64,000 bases of DNA from Choristoneura fumiferana (taxonomy: Eukaryota; Arthropoda; Insecta; Lepidoptera; Tortricidae), in NCBI RefSeq assembly GCF_025370935.1, contig NC_133499.1, positions 3,988,588-4,052,587 on the forward strand, written 5' to 3'. The translations under genes were made by a program, and so were the position numbers. Below, one piece after another: positions 10,975-24,100 of the stretch. The notes beneath the pieces are model-generated. The model was not told the origin of the DNA and searched no databases. It saw only the letters and a program-made list of their open reading frames with translations. Position 1 is the first letter of the stretch; the number at the start of each line of letters is the position of its first letter.

Positions 10975-11980
10975 ACTTGGCGCGAAATACTTTAGTACTC
11001 TGGACGCAAAGCAGGGTTTTTGGCAAGTGAAATTACATCCTCGTAGCACAGATCTATGCACATTTAATACGGTCTTTGGAAGATATAAATTTTTACGAAT
11101 GCCATATGGGATTTCATCAGCGTCAGAAATTTTTCACAAGCGTTTATATAGCCATTTCGACGACATAGAAGGTGTGGTTTTGTTTGTTGATGACCTATTA
11201 GTGTACGGTCATACCAAACAAATTCATGATCAGAGGCTCAGGGCAGTACTAAAAAGGTGTCAGGATATTAACATAAAACTAAACAGACAGAAATTCAAAA
11301 TCGGCTTAACAGAAATTCAATATCTAGAACATAAAATAAGTAGCGACGGTATACGCCCCGATGATTCTCATTTACTTGCTATTAAAGATATGCCTACTCC
11401 AAAAAACCTCAAGGACATTGAGAGATTTCTAGGCCTAGTCACATATGTGGGTTATTTCATACCTAATCTATCACAAAAAACCTCGACCTTACGGGAATTA
11501 TTGAAAAAAGACACGGAGTGGCATTGGGACGCTAGGCACGATAGTTGTTTTACAGAACTAAAAACATATTTAACGTCACCACCTGTTTTACAATATTACG
11601 ACATAAAGACTCCAATAGTAATCTCAGGTGATGCAAGTCAGAATGGCCTAGGCGCGTAGTATTACAAAACAACCTGCCGGTTTGTTATGCGTCAAAATCC
11701 CTAACAAAGACTGAGCAGTCATACGCTCAGATTGAAAAAGAGTTATATGCTTGCGTCTTCGCGTGCGAGAAGTTTTATACATACATATATGGACGATCTG
11801 ATGTAACCATAGAAACAGATCATAAGCCATTAGTGAACATAATATCTAAACCACTCTGTAACGCACCCGCACGGTTACAAAGAATGTTGATGCGATTGCA
11901 GCCGTACTCATTCACACTTGTATACAAGCCGGGAAAATATTTGTACATCGCCGACGCACTATCGCGTGCGGCTGCACCGA
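10975..11980 (+). pseudogene. Gypsy reverse transcriptase and RNase H
   Basis: The RT palm shows YFSTLDAKQGFWQV, FLRMPYGISSASEIF and the catalytic LFVDDLLVYG. The thumb and connection follow (FLGLVTYVGYFIPNL). RNase H begins at ISGDASQNGLGA, where a stop interrupts the frame at 11658, and continues in another frame to 11980 with YASKSLTKTEQSYAQIEKEL, TDHKPL and DALSRA. These enzymes copy the element RNA into DNA and remove the RNA strand. The stop and frame change show the copy is dead. Confidence 0.9.
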
Positions 11981-13399
11981 ATACAGGCGCGACCCTCCCC
12001 CCGCGCGACCACCTCGATGCGCAGGCGCAGGTATGCGCACTCACGGCGAGCAATTCATTAGTTGATACACACTTCCTGCAAATACAAAAATATACAAAAG
12101 ACGATCCCAGCCTACAAAATTTAATTAAAGTTATTAAGCGTGGTTGGCCAGACCAAAAGGATAAAGTTCACGACAAATTAAAATGTTACTGGAACATTAG
12201 AGAAGAATTAACGATAAATTTTGGTATAGTTTGGAAGGGAAACAGGATTTTGATACCAAAGTGTATGCGTCGCGACATTCTTAAAAAAAATACATTCAAG
12301 TCACTTGGGATTAGAAAAATGTAAATTAAGGGCAAGAGAAACAGTGTATTGGCCACATATTAACTCACAGCTACATGACTACTTATCAAACTGTCAACCG
12401 TGCTTAACCTATAAGAAACAAAATACAAAAGAGCCACTTATATCACACGATATTCCTAACAGACCGTGGTGTAAGATCGGAGTTGATATTTTTCATTTTG
12501 CGAACGAATCATTCCTTATAGTTGTAGACTACTACAGTAAATATGTTGAAGTGGTCAAGTTGAGTACTTTAAAGTCTGAAAATGTAATAGCTAAATTAAA
12601 ATTAATTTTTAGGAGACACGGCATACCAGAAATAATAATGAGTGATAACGGACCAGAATTTTCATCAAACCTATTTAAAGAGTTTTCATTGCAGTGGATG
12701 TTCCATCATGTTACTTCATCACCCCGATACGCACAGTCCAACGGGCAAATTGAACGAAGCATACAAAGTATTAAAAACATAATGAAAAAAACCAGATTCG
12801 ACCAAACTGATTTTGATTTAGCATTATTGGAGTTTTTAAATACACCCATAAGTGACAAACTTCCCTCTCCATCGGAAATGTTGTATAGTCGTAGGCTACG
12901 TAGTATTTTACCCTGCAAACCTTCCCTATTAATGCCAAGACTACCAGATCGCAATATTCATAAAAAACTTAAAGCAAGGCAAGCAGTACAGAAATCTTAT
13001 TATGATCGAGGAGCTAGAAACATGAGTTCATTAGTCACAGGGCAGAAGGTAAAAGTAAGAATAAATAACAACTGGGTTTCAGGAACGATAGATAGCATTG
13101 TAGGCCCTAGATCATACCTCATAAGAATGCTAAACGGCGATATGCTACGGCGCAATAGAAAACATTTAATAATAGATTCAAATAAAAGGCCTGAGTACTG
13201 TTTTGGTTCATATGACGATGACGTAATCCCTCCCGCAGTAGGCACGCGAGTCGCGTCCAGCTCCAGTCAACCGGTTGCTCAATCAGCTGATCTTAGTTCG
13301 CAAACTAATCTTTACCGCACTCGTTCCGGCAGGATAGTGCGACCTCCTGATCGGTGGGGCTTCCCACCGTTGGCCCACGCTACTAACACCGGTTCCTGA
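11981..13399 (+). pseudogene. Gypsy integrase
   Basis: After the RNase H end comes a linker with one frame change near 12310. The N-terminal HHCC zinc-binding part reads through SHLGLEKCKLRARETVYWP to CQPC, though its first part is in the other frame. The catalytic core carries VDIFHF (first Asp), SDNGPEF (second Asp) and SNGQIERSIQ (Glu), the DDE triad. A basic C-terminal domain follows (KVRINNNWVSGTID), ending in a Ser/Thr-rich tail with RTRSGRIVRPPDRW. This tail is the usual end of pol in insect gypsy-like elements without env. Confidence 0.9.
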
Positions 13400-14247
13400 T
13401 GCATCACTACCTAGGACACACATACATAATCCCTAAATTTTAAATGAATAATAAATATCTAAATAAACAGTAAGTAATTCAATCGTATTGTATTCAGCCA
13501 TAATTACTTTTTTCATCTTATATTTTTAAGTTAATTCAAATAAAATAATATAAATGAAATAATAGGTAGATAGATATGTATAAATATAAATATATTGAAA
13601 TGTATAAATATACATAAGACTATTGGTAATGAAATTTCTAATAAAATATTTTTCGTCTGATTAAAAAATTATAATAATAAAATTGTAAAATGTAAATAAA
13701 ATTAATTTCGTATAGACACATGTCTTAAGTCATTAACATATTGATACAATGTCAATGTTTAAAGTTTTTTGAAAACACAATTATATGTATATCATTACCT
13801 TGTCGTATACTGAATAATAAGTACTCAAGAACTTTCCAAAGACTAAAGTAGGTACAGTCAATTAATTTCATTTGAAAATCATCATCAGAATGTATTAGGT
13901 ACATCAGAATTAAAATTCACCAATGATAAAATTTTAAATAAAAGTAAAATAAACAATGAATTTCTTGTATAACAAATTTAAAAATATATATGCATGTTAG
14001 ATTTTATAAATAGGATGGATTGATGGATGAGATGTAAAAATCACGCAATTATTAATATTAAGAATTCAATTTTGTAAGAATGCATTGCACCGCTTTTATT
14101 TGTTTAAGTTTTTTTTTTCTTCAAAAAAGGGGGTTGTGGGTATTTTATATATAGATGTATGCGGGTAGACAAAACATTATAATAAAGCAGTCTAAGCTCA
14201 ACCTTGGTGTAGGTATTACTTACGCGTCCCGGTCCCATACTCTGACA
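13400..14247 (+). repeat. Gypsy 3' region with 3' LTR end
   Basis: AT-rich non-coding sequence downstream of integrase. The last 71 bp (14177-14247) equal the 5' LTR remnant. The left border of the 3' LTR could not be fixed because the 5' LTR is truncated. Confidence 0.6.
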
Positions 14248-14420
14248 ACGACGAGCTGATGCTGCAGCCAGGATGTCCAGCACACCAGTATACTCTTGAT
14301 AAAATAATAGCAGATATGTCGTGTTTGTTTCATTTTGATCAGTATTTGATTCTACATACAATGCAATGGTGGCAACACGATGAGCTAATGCTGCAGCCAG
14401 GATATCCAACACACTAGTAC
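14248..14420 (+). repeat. Two-copy repeat, about 128-bp spacing
   Basis: The words GAGCTGATGCTGCAGCCAGG and ACACCAGTATAC at 14251-14292 recur in altered form at 14380-14421 (GAGCTAATGCTGCAGCCAGG). It lies directly against the 3' LTR end. Confidence 0.7.
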
Positions 14421-14564
14421 ACTTTTAAAAAATAATATACCAAAGATTAAAAAACATGAAATCAAAAAAAACGTAAATTTAAAATTTAAAAAACCCCCGA
14501 CACAAAATAACGCTAGCAAAAATAAAAAAAAAAAAACCCGAAAAAAACGGTGCGAAGTTAATAC

Positions 14565-14640
14565 TTTAAAAATACAACATATGTATTTTAGTTTTCTGTT
14601 AACCTTAGCGGTCCCCCGACTCCGACGACGCTTAGATAAA
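14565..14640 (-). repeat. Inverted partner of 7178-7235
   Basis: On the minus strand this reads GGGGGACCGCTAAGGTTAAC and continues to TTTAAAGTATTAA, which matches the plus strand at about 7168-7235. The two arms bracket the gypsy element in opposite orientation. Confidence 0.65.
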
Positions 14641-15429
14641 AAAAATATTACTAAGTACTTATACTAAATTTACTTAGGCTAATTTTGCGGGAAATCAGCA
14701 TAGTCCCCGCGGGATAGGGATAAACGAATTCTTTTCAGATGAAGTCGCGGGCAACAGCTAGGTAGTGCTTAATTATTTTTTACTTTTTAGTTCTCTTTTT
14801 TGGCGCCGTTTTTTTTCGAGTGTTTTTTTTTTATTAGTATACCGCTACCCACGTTTACAGATTATGTAAAAACTATTTTATTTGTATGACGTCCAAGTTG
14901 AAAATTGACTGAAGGCACGCCCATCTGTCAAGTGTTAACTCCAAGTAATAGTACTGTAACCAGGACAGTCAACCATGTCGATCACCAGGCAACCGCGGAA
15001 CCCTATGGCAGGTAAATTTAATTCATTTAATGAATGACGTGAATGTTACAATGACCAAGTTTTGCGTTTTAATGACGGAAAAACTACGCATTGATAACCT
15101 CCTCCTTTTTCTGAAGTCAGTGAAACACAATAAATAAAAATGTAGACGGTAGGTATTTTATAAACAAATTTATTTCAATAAAAAATAAAAACAATAAAAA
15201 ACCAAAGGTAAAAATATTTTGATCTTACAACTAGAAAATAAATATTTATAGGTATACATTTTCGTGCTTGATGATTCACTATGCGACATAACTCATAACA
15301 CTGTTTGCATAATAATTACTTTGCATAAAAACGAAATGTACAATTTCAGCGAGCATAAGCATTCTGAGCGAACAATGGCTAATGCCGAACAATGGCATCT
15401 TTAAGGAGTGGTTACTACGAATAAATAAT
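14641..15429. other. Repeat-rich non-coding DNA
   Basis: No gene was seen. The piece 15090-15120 carries TTGATAACCTCCTCCTTTTT, which recurs at 16350-16380, so an element end is probably present at both. Confidence 0.4.
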
Positions 15430-15600
15430 AAGTCATATCGAAAATACAAACTGAGACATGGATGCACAGAAAAAGAGACCAGCGTTGGGAATCGAACCCA
15501 GGTCCTCAGCAATCCGTGCTGCGTGCTTATAACCCCTACACCACCGCTGGACAGGAGTCTAGACACGAATTTCTCCTATGCACACATATCTCAGGTTACT
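15430..15600 (-). mobile_element. tRNA-derived SINE S2, copy 1
   Basis: On the minus strand a tRNA-like head with an A-box-like GGTGGTGTAGGGGTTAT and a B-box GGGTTCGATTCCCAA, followed by a tail containing TGTGCATCCATGTCTCAG. Other copies or pieces are at 20035-20100, 22150-22400, 46765-46905 and 51000-51180. It is a SINE head, not a functional tRNA gene. Confidence 0.8.
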
Positions 15601-15621
15601 TTTTTCCTAAAAAATATTAAA

Positions 15622-15799
15622 CCATGAAAATAATTTTCTACCAGTCTGAAGTTGGTCGGTGCCTCAGCACGAGCCAGCAGGAGTGGACATATAGTCATCT
15701 ACCTCACCTACGCAATTATATTAATATTGGGCTTCAATCACTCCTGCTGGCTCGTGCTGAGGCACCGACTTCAGACTGGTAGAAAATTATGTTCATGGT
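15622..15799. mobile_element. Foldback MITE, about 57-bp arms
   Basis: The arms at 15622-15681 and 15735-15799 are nearly perfect inverted repeats (CTACCAGTCTGAAGT, GTGCCTCAGCACGAGCC), with a spacer of about 55 bp. Confidence 0.8.
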
Positions 15800-16640
15800 T
15801 TTTTTGTAGTTGGTTCAATTTTTTGTTATAAAATTTTATTTTCACGCTTTTTAGTGTAAATAATCTAAGATACAATAGTTTAATATCAATTGCTCGTCAC
15901 CTTTTACGAAAGATTGCTTTTTCCGATGCAGAGACGTTCATTATTGAGATGTCCCCGTGCTTCACCACCTGTTTTACCATATGCATTACGTGGAGTATAA
16001 ATTTCTTAGCAACTGTGTCAAAGTAATTAAAATTCAACCCGTGAAATACTTGTTATTGAGTAGTAAGTCCGATGGTCAACTGTGGTCTTCATCATCAGTT
16101 CCACTTCACCAAATGATGATTTTCAAGAGCAAATGCACGAGTTACTACTAAATATATCCAATTTACTATAAATGTCCCTACAAAATTTGAAGAGTACCCT
16201 CGATTTTCTTAAGATTCAATTATCAGATCCTGATTTGATGCTTATGGGACCTTATTGAAGACATTCCTAGACGGACGCAAAAAAAAATCAAATCGGGTCA
16301 TAAATGACGGAGTTCTGAGGTAACAAACATAAAAAAAAAACAACCGAATTGATAACCTCCTCCTTTTTTGAAGTCGGTTAAAAATCCGAAGGTTTTTTTA
16401 AGAGCTCACGGAGTGTACGTTTGTTATTAAAATTCTGAACAACTAATGGATTTAGAGAAAAGAAAAAAATTATGTATGACAAAAAACGCATTAGGTATGA
16501 CTTTCAACAATTATGCAAACCAATATGGACCTATGTATTTTATTTTTTACTTTTAAACATTGGGCGTTTATTTAGGCAAAAATTTAAAATGACGTCTGAC
16601 AATACTTTTGACTCAGTCTTTTAGATAGAAAGCTGTTCAT
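15800..16640. other. Non-coding DNA, repeat tail at 16350
   Basis: No gene was recognised. It ends with the AACCGAATTGATAACCTCC block shared with the 15.1-kb region. Confidence 0.4.
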
Positions 16641-16860
16641 TACACACATTAACGAACTAAAACAATTACTTTGCTCACCCGCGACCTTATGATAGCTACG
16701 TTCATGCAAGAAATGTGTGTTCATGCAGTTCCTCTACCTCCATACTGTAAGAACACACGCAAATCACACAAACCCTTCTATCACCACCACCATACTACAC
16801 TGTCGCGTTTCGAACTCAACCTAAGCTCATCTACAGAGCAACACAACTGAAACTTTATTC
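16641..16860. repeat. Repeat U, partial copy
   Basis: It shares CTTTGCTCACCCGCGACCTT, ATGCAGTTCCTC and CTGTAAGAACACAC with the 38.3-38.9-kb foldback and with 63268-63900. It lies just downstream of the zinc-finger gene. Confidence 0.75.
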
Positions 16861-16907
16861 GACGCAATTCTTGAATATTTTAAACTTTCAATTCAATTTT
16901 AAACTTT

Positions 16908-18109
16908 TCACTCAGTCTTTTCACCATGTGCGCATCTATGCCTCCTCAAGCCACTACTCTGTGTAAACTGGGTGCTGCACACATCACAACTATATTTCTC
17001 ACCCGAGTGTATTCTCATATGCAACTTCAAATTACCATTAATAGAAAACTGTTTATTGCACACGTTACAATTAAACGGTCTTTCGTCCGAATGCACCCGC
17101 ATATGCTTGGATAAATTACCTATTTGTTTATTACAAATTTTACACGTATACGGTTTTATGCCAGTATGTACGCGCATATGTCGTTTCAACTGCCCAGTTT
17201 CTCTAAAAGCGCGTTTACACACATCGCAACTATACGGTTTCTCGCCTGTGTGAACCCGCATATGTATTTTCAAATAGCCGTTGTCTGAGAACGGTTTCTT
17301 ACACACTTTACAAGAGAAGGGTTTTTCACCAGTATGAGTGCGTTCGTGGAGCTTAAAGCTGGCCATTTGAGCGAATTTCCTATTGCAAAAGCCGCAGCTG
17401 TAAGGTTTTAAGCCTGTGTGCACCCGCATGTGGACTTTGAGAGTTGTGTAAGCTGTGAAATTCTTGTTGCACACTTCACAAATGAAAGGTTTCTCGCCCG
17501 TGTGCTGTCGTTCGTGAACGGATAAATAACTTTTGCTTGAAAACTGTTTCTTACACACATGGCAGCTATAAGGTTTAACACCTGTGTGAATTATGAAGAT
17601 ATGTCGTTTCAAATGCGTTCTTTGTGGGAACCTGCGGCCGCATACATCACAAACGTAGGGTTTCTCCCCCGTGTGAGTTAGTATATGGGACTTCAAGGTC
17701 TGATTATGACCAAACGATTTGCTGCAAACGCTACAAGTATACTTTTTCTCACCCGTGTGAGTTTTTAAGTGTTCTTTTAAGCCTTTCTTTCTTAAGAACT
17801 CTTTGTTGCAGTAGCTGCAGGTGAATTTCTGTTCGAAATGTGTTGTTAGATGTTTTTTCAATAGTCTGGCTTTTAGGAATGTTTCGGGGCACATTGTGCA
17901 TGGGAATTTGTCCCCATCTGAATGGTGTGAGGTTATGTGTTGGTTCAGTTCTTTGTTGTTTGTGCATTTTTCGTTGCACAAATTGCATTGAATAGTTCTT
18001 TCGCCCGTGTGCATACGCATATGAACCTCTAGAGAGCCGTTGTATGAAAATCTCTTTTGGCATATTTCGCAGCTAAATTTCTTCGTTTTTGTTTGATGTG
18101 GTTTATCAT
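16908..18109 (-). CDS. ZAD zinc-finger gene, exon 6 (14 C2H2 fingers)
   Basis: Acceptor TTATTTCAG at 18110-18112, phase 1. It encodes all 14 fingers, from KFSCEICQKRF to YSCDVCSTQF, and ends HGEKTE-stop. Confidence 0.95.
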
Positions 18110-21100
18110 CTGAAATAATAATAAGAATCATTTTTATTTAGCAATAAAACCCGAAAAACCTGACTGCCTTAAAAACTAAAAGGAAAAAAAACAGTCTAGT
18201 GTTTTAGAACTCTGTTAAGTAGCTAATTTAAAGTTCAACAGTCGGGACCTACTCGGTCTCAGTCGGGATTACTAAGAATTTTTGAGCGTCACGATTTAAA
18301 TGGGTCCCGACTGTTGAACTTTAAATTAGCTAAGTACTTGACAGAAATCTAGACCACTAGACTTGTTTTCTTCCTTTTAGTTTTTAAGGCAGTGGGGTTT
18401 TTTATTTTTTTTATTATGTGTTATTGTCCAATAAATTATAGTTACAATTACAAAAAAATATATATATACGCTAAGTAAAATAACCTTCCTTCGTGCAGTT
18501 GGGTAAAACTTACCATCACTGTGTTTCGGGACAGCCCAGTCGGCGTCAGGGATGGATTCCTCTTTGTGTCTCCGGAGGTTGGAGAGGGGCTGGTCATCCA
18601 AGTCCACTACAGGTTGGATGAACAGATCCACGGATGTCACTGTGTCTTCTGAGAGCAAGAGTTGTGGTGAACATTTTGGATAGCCCTTATTTCGCATAAC
18701 ATTATTTGTCACAATATTAATTCGCCTAATAATTCATTCGTATAATTGAAATGTGCATAGAACTATAGCTTGGTCATAAAATTAATTCGCATAATTTTAT
18801 TAAGCGAGTGAATTTTATGGGTCAGGGCAAAAAATACTGTCAAGGTTAGGTTGTTAGGTTTTTTTTAACAGCCCGATAATAGCTATTTTCACACAGTAGT
18901 TTACTTTTCAGATATAATTTATACTTTTTAATACTTACGCAAAGTAGCATTATACTTATCAAAATAAAATTATGCCAACACATTGTTATGCCAATTTATA
19001 CTATGTGCATTAATATTATGGGTATTCAGTTATGCAAATTAATGTTATACGATCTAATAGTCATGCGAAATAACATTATGCCAATTTATATTAAGAATAT
19101 TACGTCATGCGAATTAATATATTATAGACCCGAAAATTTCGTTTTTTAGGGAGCAACCCTTATAGTTTCGGCAAGTCTGTCTGTCCGTCTATCTGCCCGC
19201 AGCTTAGTTTAGAGACCAAACCTGATCTCTCGAGATGTTATTTTTAGTCGTAGCTTACCGTGAAATTTGAGCCCAAGTCCTTCTTTGATGTCAAAATTTC
19301 GTTCATTTGAAAAATCATCTCTGGAACCTGAAAGAAATACAATTTCTTCTTTAGCTTCGTTTATAGTCTGAGTTCATTATTATTAAACTAGTGTCTACCC
19401 GCGGCTTCGCACGCGTAAATCATATGAAATCCAGTAGTTGAACTTTCGGGATTTTACAAAATTCCCGCGGGAATTCCCGAAAATAACATCGTGGTCTTTA
19501 TTGACATTAACAACAGCAGATGGGGGGGGGGGCAGGGGCGGTCCGCCCCGGGCCACCCCAGGGGGGGCCGGTTTGGCATTGGCAAGCATAGAAAAAAAAA
19601 GATTTTTTGCGTGACGGATGTCGCTTCACTTGTAAATGTTTACGTGGTGTTCACGCCACGCCAGTCAGTCTTAGCCTGATATTGAACAACAGTGCCAAAT
19701 TTCGTGTCCCTAAAACCATCGGTTGTTATTTCGAAATTTTATCCCTATCCCATGGTAATATTAGGATAAAAGTAGCCTATGTGTTATTCCAGATCTTCAT
19801 CTTTCTACGTATCAAATTTCATACAAATCGTAGTAACAAACTAGTCAGAGTAACATACATACACACACACATATATAATAAAACAAATTAAGAAAACCAA
19901 TGACAGCAAGAGTAAATTCTAGTAATAGCGGTCTAACTTATAACACCCCTCTTTTTATGATTGGTTATTTGGAGTCTTTTTGTATTTTTTATTTCAACTC
20001 CAAATTTGTTACTTTTGCGGTCATCCCGTAAAACCATTTCGAAAATACAAACTGAGACATGGACGCACAGAAAAACCAGAATAAGAGACCAGCGCTGGGC
20101 TTTTTGTGTTGGGGGTTAAAAAAAAGATATTTGCGCAATATTAAATCGGGATCCTCTTCAATCGCATATTTTTTTTAGACTATTAAGTATTATTTCACAC
20201 AATTGATTTGGTATAATAGTACTGTCACATAGTAATACTTTGGCCTACTACTTTTTTGGCATATTAAGCTAATTTGTTGCGACTTACGCCTGCGAAACCT
20301 GGACCTTAACCCAGAGAGACGAAATGAAGCTTGCCGTGTTCGAAAGGAAAGTGTTGAGAAAAATCTATGGTCCCGTGAAAGAGTGTGACGGTATCTACCG
20401 TCAACGCATGAACCATGAACTGGACGCACTTATCGGGCACGAGAACATCGTCAGGTTTTGTAAGTCGCAGCGACTGAGGTGGGCGGGTCACCTTGAAAGA
20501 ATGCCGGACACAAGGGCCGTAAAAGTAATGACAAGGTGGACGCCGCAACAAAAGAGACCGAGAGGCAGGCCTAAAAAGCGTTGGAGTGACTGTGTGGAAG
20601 AAGATCTCAGGAGGATGGGAAAGTTTACCAGCTGGAAGAAGGTTGCCAGGCACCGTGACAACTGGAGGAAAATTGTGGAGGAGGCCAAGACCCACAGAGG
20701 GTTGTAGCGCCAGCGGAAGAAGAAGAAGAAGAAGCTAATTTGTATTAGACTAAAACACATTATGCATATTATTGTTTGGGCTATTGATTATTTGTTATAA
20801 ATTAACAACAAAATATTAATGAACTAAAATAATTTCCTTGCTCACCCGCGACCTTCAAGGCCGCGGGTGAGCAAGGAAATTATTTTAGTTCATTGATATG
20901 GACCTCCGCAAAGTAACGCCTGATTCAATAAATTAACAAAATATTAGGTTAGGTTAGATCACCTTAGGTACATTAGGTTAGGTTAGGTTGGTATGATATC
21001 CAGGCGCGAAGCGCCCAAACAACGCAGAATTAATATTAACACAAAACTGACCTTTTCTCGTAGTGCATCAGGCTCGTGATAGTGGTTATGCACTTTGTAA

Positions 21101-24100
21101 TGATGCAAATTTATTATTATGACTTTTTGTATTTATGCCATTTGACGTCAGTTTTCATGGAGATGGTGTTTTCTGTATTTATGCTTTTTAATTTTATGCG
21201 TAAAAAAATATGCGTAATGATGAGTATGCACCTCGCTAATTTGGCTAAAGGCAATTATGCGTAACATTCATATTACAAATAATTTTATGCCATCCAATAG
21301 AGAAACTATTAAATCTTAGTTAAAAATTAAATGACTGCTTACCATTAGAAGAAGAATCGTCTTCTAACTTGATTCCTGACTCCAATTTGACACCATCTGA
21401 ACACAATATAAAAGTAGGTTTACTATTAACTTCTCATAGCCATAAGGTGACCCGGGGCTATTGTAGCTGGGGGAATATTGTATCTGAGCCAGCCGTACTT
21501 CCCCCGGGCGGCAGTTTCATGGGGGCGCCAAATCCTTGTGTGTGACAAGAAATGAAGAAGAAAAATGCTACTCATTGGCAGTTTAAATAGTTTTTCTCAA
21601 ACACTGCAGGGAGGGGACGCCACCATCAAGGTTTTGCCCCGGTTCGAAAAAAACGTAGATCCGGGGCTGATCTGAGCCGTCTGATGGCGTCCTTACTACA
21701 CCATGTTCACCATGTTCATGTGTGTTGTGTGAAGACAGTCTTCTGGGGAACACAACGTAAAATGGCCGAGAAGAACATGGCGTCGTAAGGACGTCATCAG
21801 ACGGCTCAGACACAATATCCCCTCAGCTACAATAGCCTCGGGTGACCTTACCTAATAAAATTAGGGACCATGTACGCTTTCCACTTTACAGGTATTTTTT
21901 TTTATCTTATATTTTAATGAGGTTTTAGTACACTAAGGGGCTGTTTCACCATCCATTGATTAGTGTTAACTGACGGTTAAATGTGATGCCGTCTCTATTT
22001 GTTTTGTTTGAAATGAATAGACGGAGACGGCATCAAATTTAACCGTCAGTTAACACTAATCAATGGATGGTGAAACAGCCCCTAAATGTTACTATGTCAG
22101 CCTCATGGGGAACCCCAGATCCATGTTACACTCTCTCTTGTGCCGAAACCTAGTTGTGATTGGTTTTTTGGAGTCTTTTTGTAATTTTTATTTCAACTCC
22201 AAATTTGTTACTTTTACGGGTATCCCGTGAAACCATATCAAAAATACAAACTGAGACATGGATGCACAGAAAAACCAGAAAAAGAGACCAGCACTGGGAA
22301 TCGAACCCAGGTCCTCAGCAATCCGTGCTGCGTGCTATAACCCCTACACCACTGCTGGACAGAAATCTAGACAAGAATTTTTCCTATGCATACATATCTC
22401 AACCCCCTACCAACCTAGTCTCTGGATGCAAAAGCCTGTCTCATGAACTTGTAAATCAGCATCGCTTCTTCTGAGTGGTTGACTCAGAAGCACATTTACA
22501 CTTCCATTCAACAGATCCATACCATCCAGATACCTGTTTCTGATGTCCATATTCTAATCACATTCCATGAGAAAATGAAGGTCTTCAGTCTTAATACAGT
22601 TACAACCTATACACAAGGGTGATTGTACAACTCATCAAATTTAGGAAATTATTTAGTGGAATGCGACCAGACTGCACATGAAATGCCAGCACGAGCAGTT
22701 CCCTGGGAAGGCTGGCACCATCAAACCAGGGTACCTTGTATACTTTGTTTTGGATAGTACTATACCAAATGTCCTTTATTACAGATACTTTGTTAAACAT
22801 TATTTGCCATTGTTCCTTACACTGCCTTGGCTAAACACATCAATTCTGTACCATAAGGTTTACATCCAATCTCAACCCCTTTTTTTTATGGCTTTCACCC
22901 TTGCTTTTTTAGCAAGAGGTATTTTGCCAATGTCGATCAGCCCCTCTTAAAACTGCCATGTTAGCTAATCTGTCAGCTTGCTCATTACCAGCTATACCCA
23001 CATGAGATGGGGATTCGTAATATCTGTTTTACACTGGGTATAATAGTAGTAGCATATATACCTTTTGAAATGTTGTTGCTAAGCTGCACTAATATTCTTT
23101 CGCAAGCCAAAACTTGTTGTTTGAAGACCGTGGCATCACGTAATCTCTTGACACAGCCCTCGCATATGCTGTAGCTCTGGCTGCACCGAGAGTTGGGCCT
23201 TATCTGAAAAAAAAAGAGTCCAATTTTTACCGTGGTTTGTAATATATCCTCCATGGCAAATTGTATGTCGTGGAATATATTATGACACATTTACATTTAT
23301 GATTAGTGATTTGGGCGAGTTCATGTATTTTCGTCTTTTTTTTTTTATTCGACTGGGTGGCAACGAGCAAGTGGGTCTCCTGATGGTAAGAGATCACCAC
23401 CGCCCATTGACATTTGCATCACCAGGGTCATTGCAGATGCGTTGCCAACCTAGAGGCCTAAGATGGGATACCTCAAGCGCCAGTAATTTCACTGGCTGAC
23501 TTACTCTCCACGCCGAAACACAACAGTGCAAGCACTGCTGCTTCACGGCAGGATTAGCGAGCAAAATGGTGGTAGCAATCCGGGCGGACCTTGTACAAGG
23601 TCCTAGCACCTGCAAACACCTGGTGTTTTGTATACCTACATAAAATATTTAAGTTGTTGTGTATTGTTTAGCTAAATTATTCCATTGGGTATGTAACCTG
23701 TAATGAATTGTAAGTGGAAAATTTAAATAAATGAATAAATATTTTGTTTACTCGCACTCACAGAAAATGTATGAACTTGCTCCGTATGACAAAACAAATG
23801 CGGGTGATCTGACCTAAAAATCTGACTTGAACCCCCCTAGGCCAGAAGCTGGGTACGCCTATGAATCCCTTCGTAATACTAAACAGCTCAGCGGGCCTGA
23901 TATATAAGCAAAACAGTTGATGAATTATTTACAAGTTTGTCTAAGAAAATTTTGTACTGAATGATTGAATATTATTATTCAAAAAAAGGCTTATTATGCA
24001 CTGACTGAAATCTGAGGAAGTTTTTCGGTAAAAACAGAAAGTTCGATAGACGTTGGTTTTGCTTACTCGGATTAAATATATATATAAATAATATTGGAAG

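Larger units (their letters stand above)
7236..14247 (+). mobile_element. Ty3/gypsy LTR retrotransposon, decayed and interrupted
   Basis: The order is 5' LTR remnant (7236-7305), primer-binding-site-like TGGCGCAGCC directly after it, gag, zinc knuckles plus protease, reverse transcriptase, RNase H, integrase and a 3' LTR end (to 14247). The last about 70 bp of both LTRs match almost base for base and end TCTGACA. The order RT-RNase H-integrase defines Ty3/gypsy. No envelope-like frame follows the integrase. Two later insertions split pol (8882-10411 and 10687-10969). Frame breaks remain at 8323, 11658 and 12324, so the copy is not intact. Confidence 0.92.

Noticed and set aside
13400..14247. 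Envelope gene downstream of gypsy pol
   Set aside because: No open frame of sufficient length, no signal peptide or membrane segment; only AT-rich LTR-side sequence.
15480..15560. tRNA gene
   Set aside because: Same reasoning for SINE S2; the head recurs in several copies with the same SINE tail.
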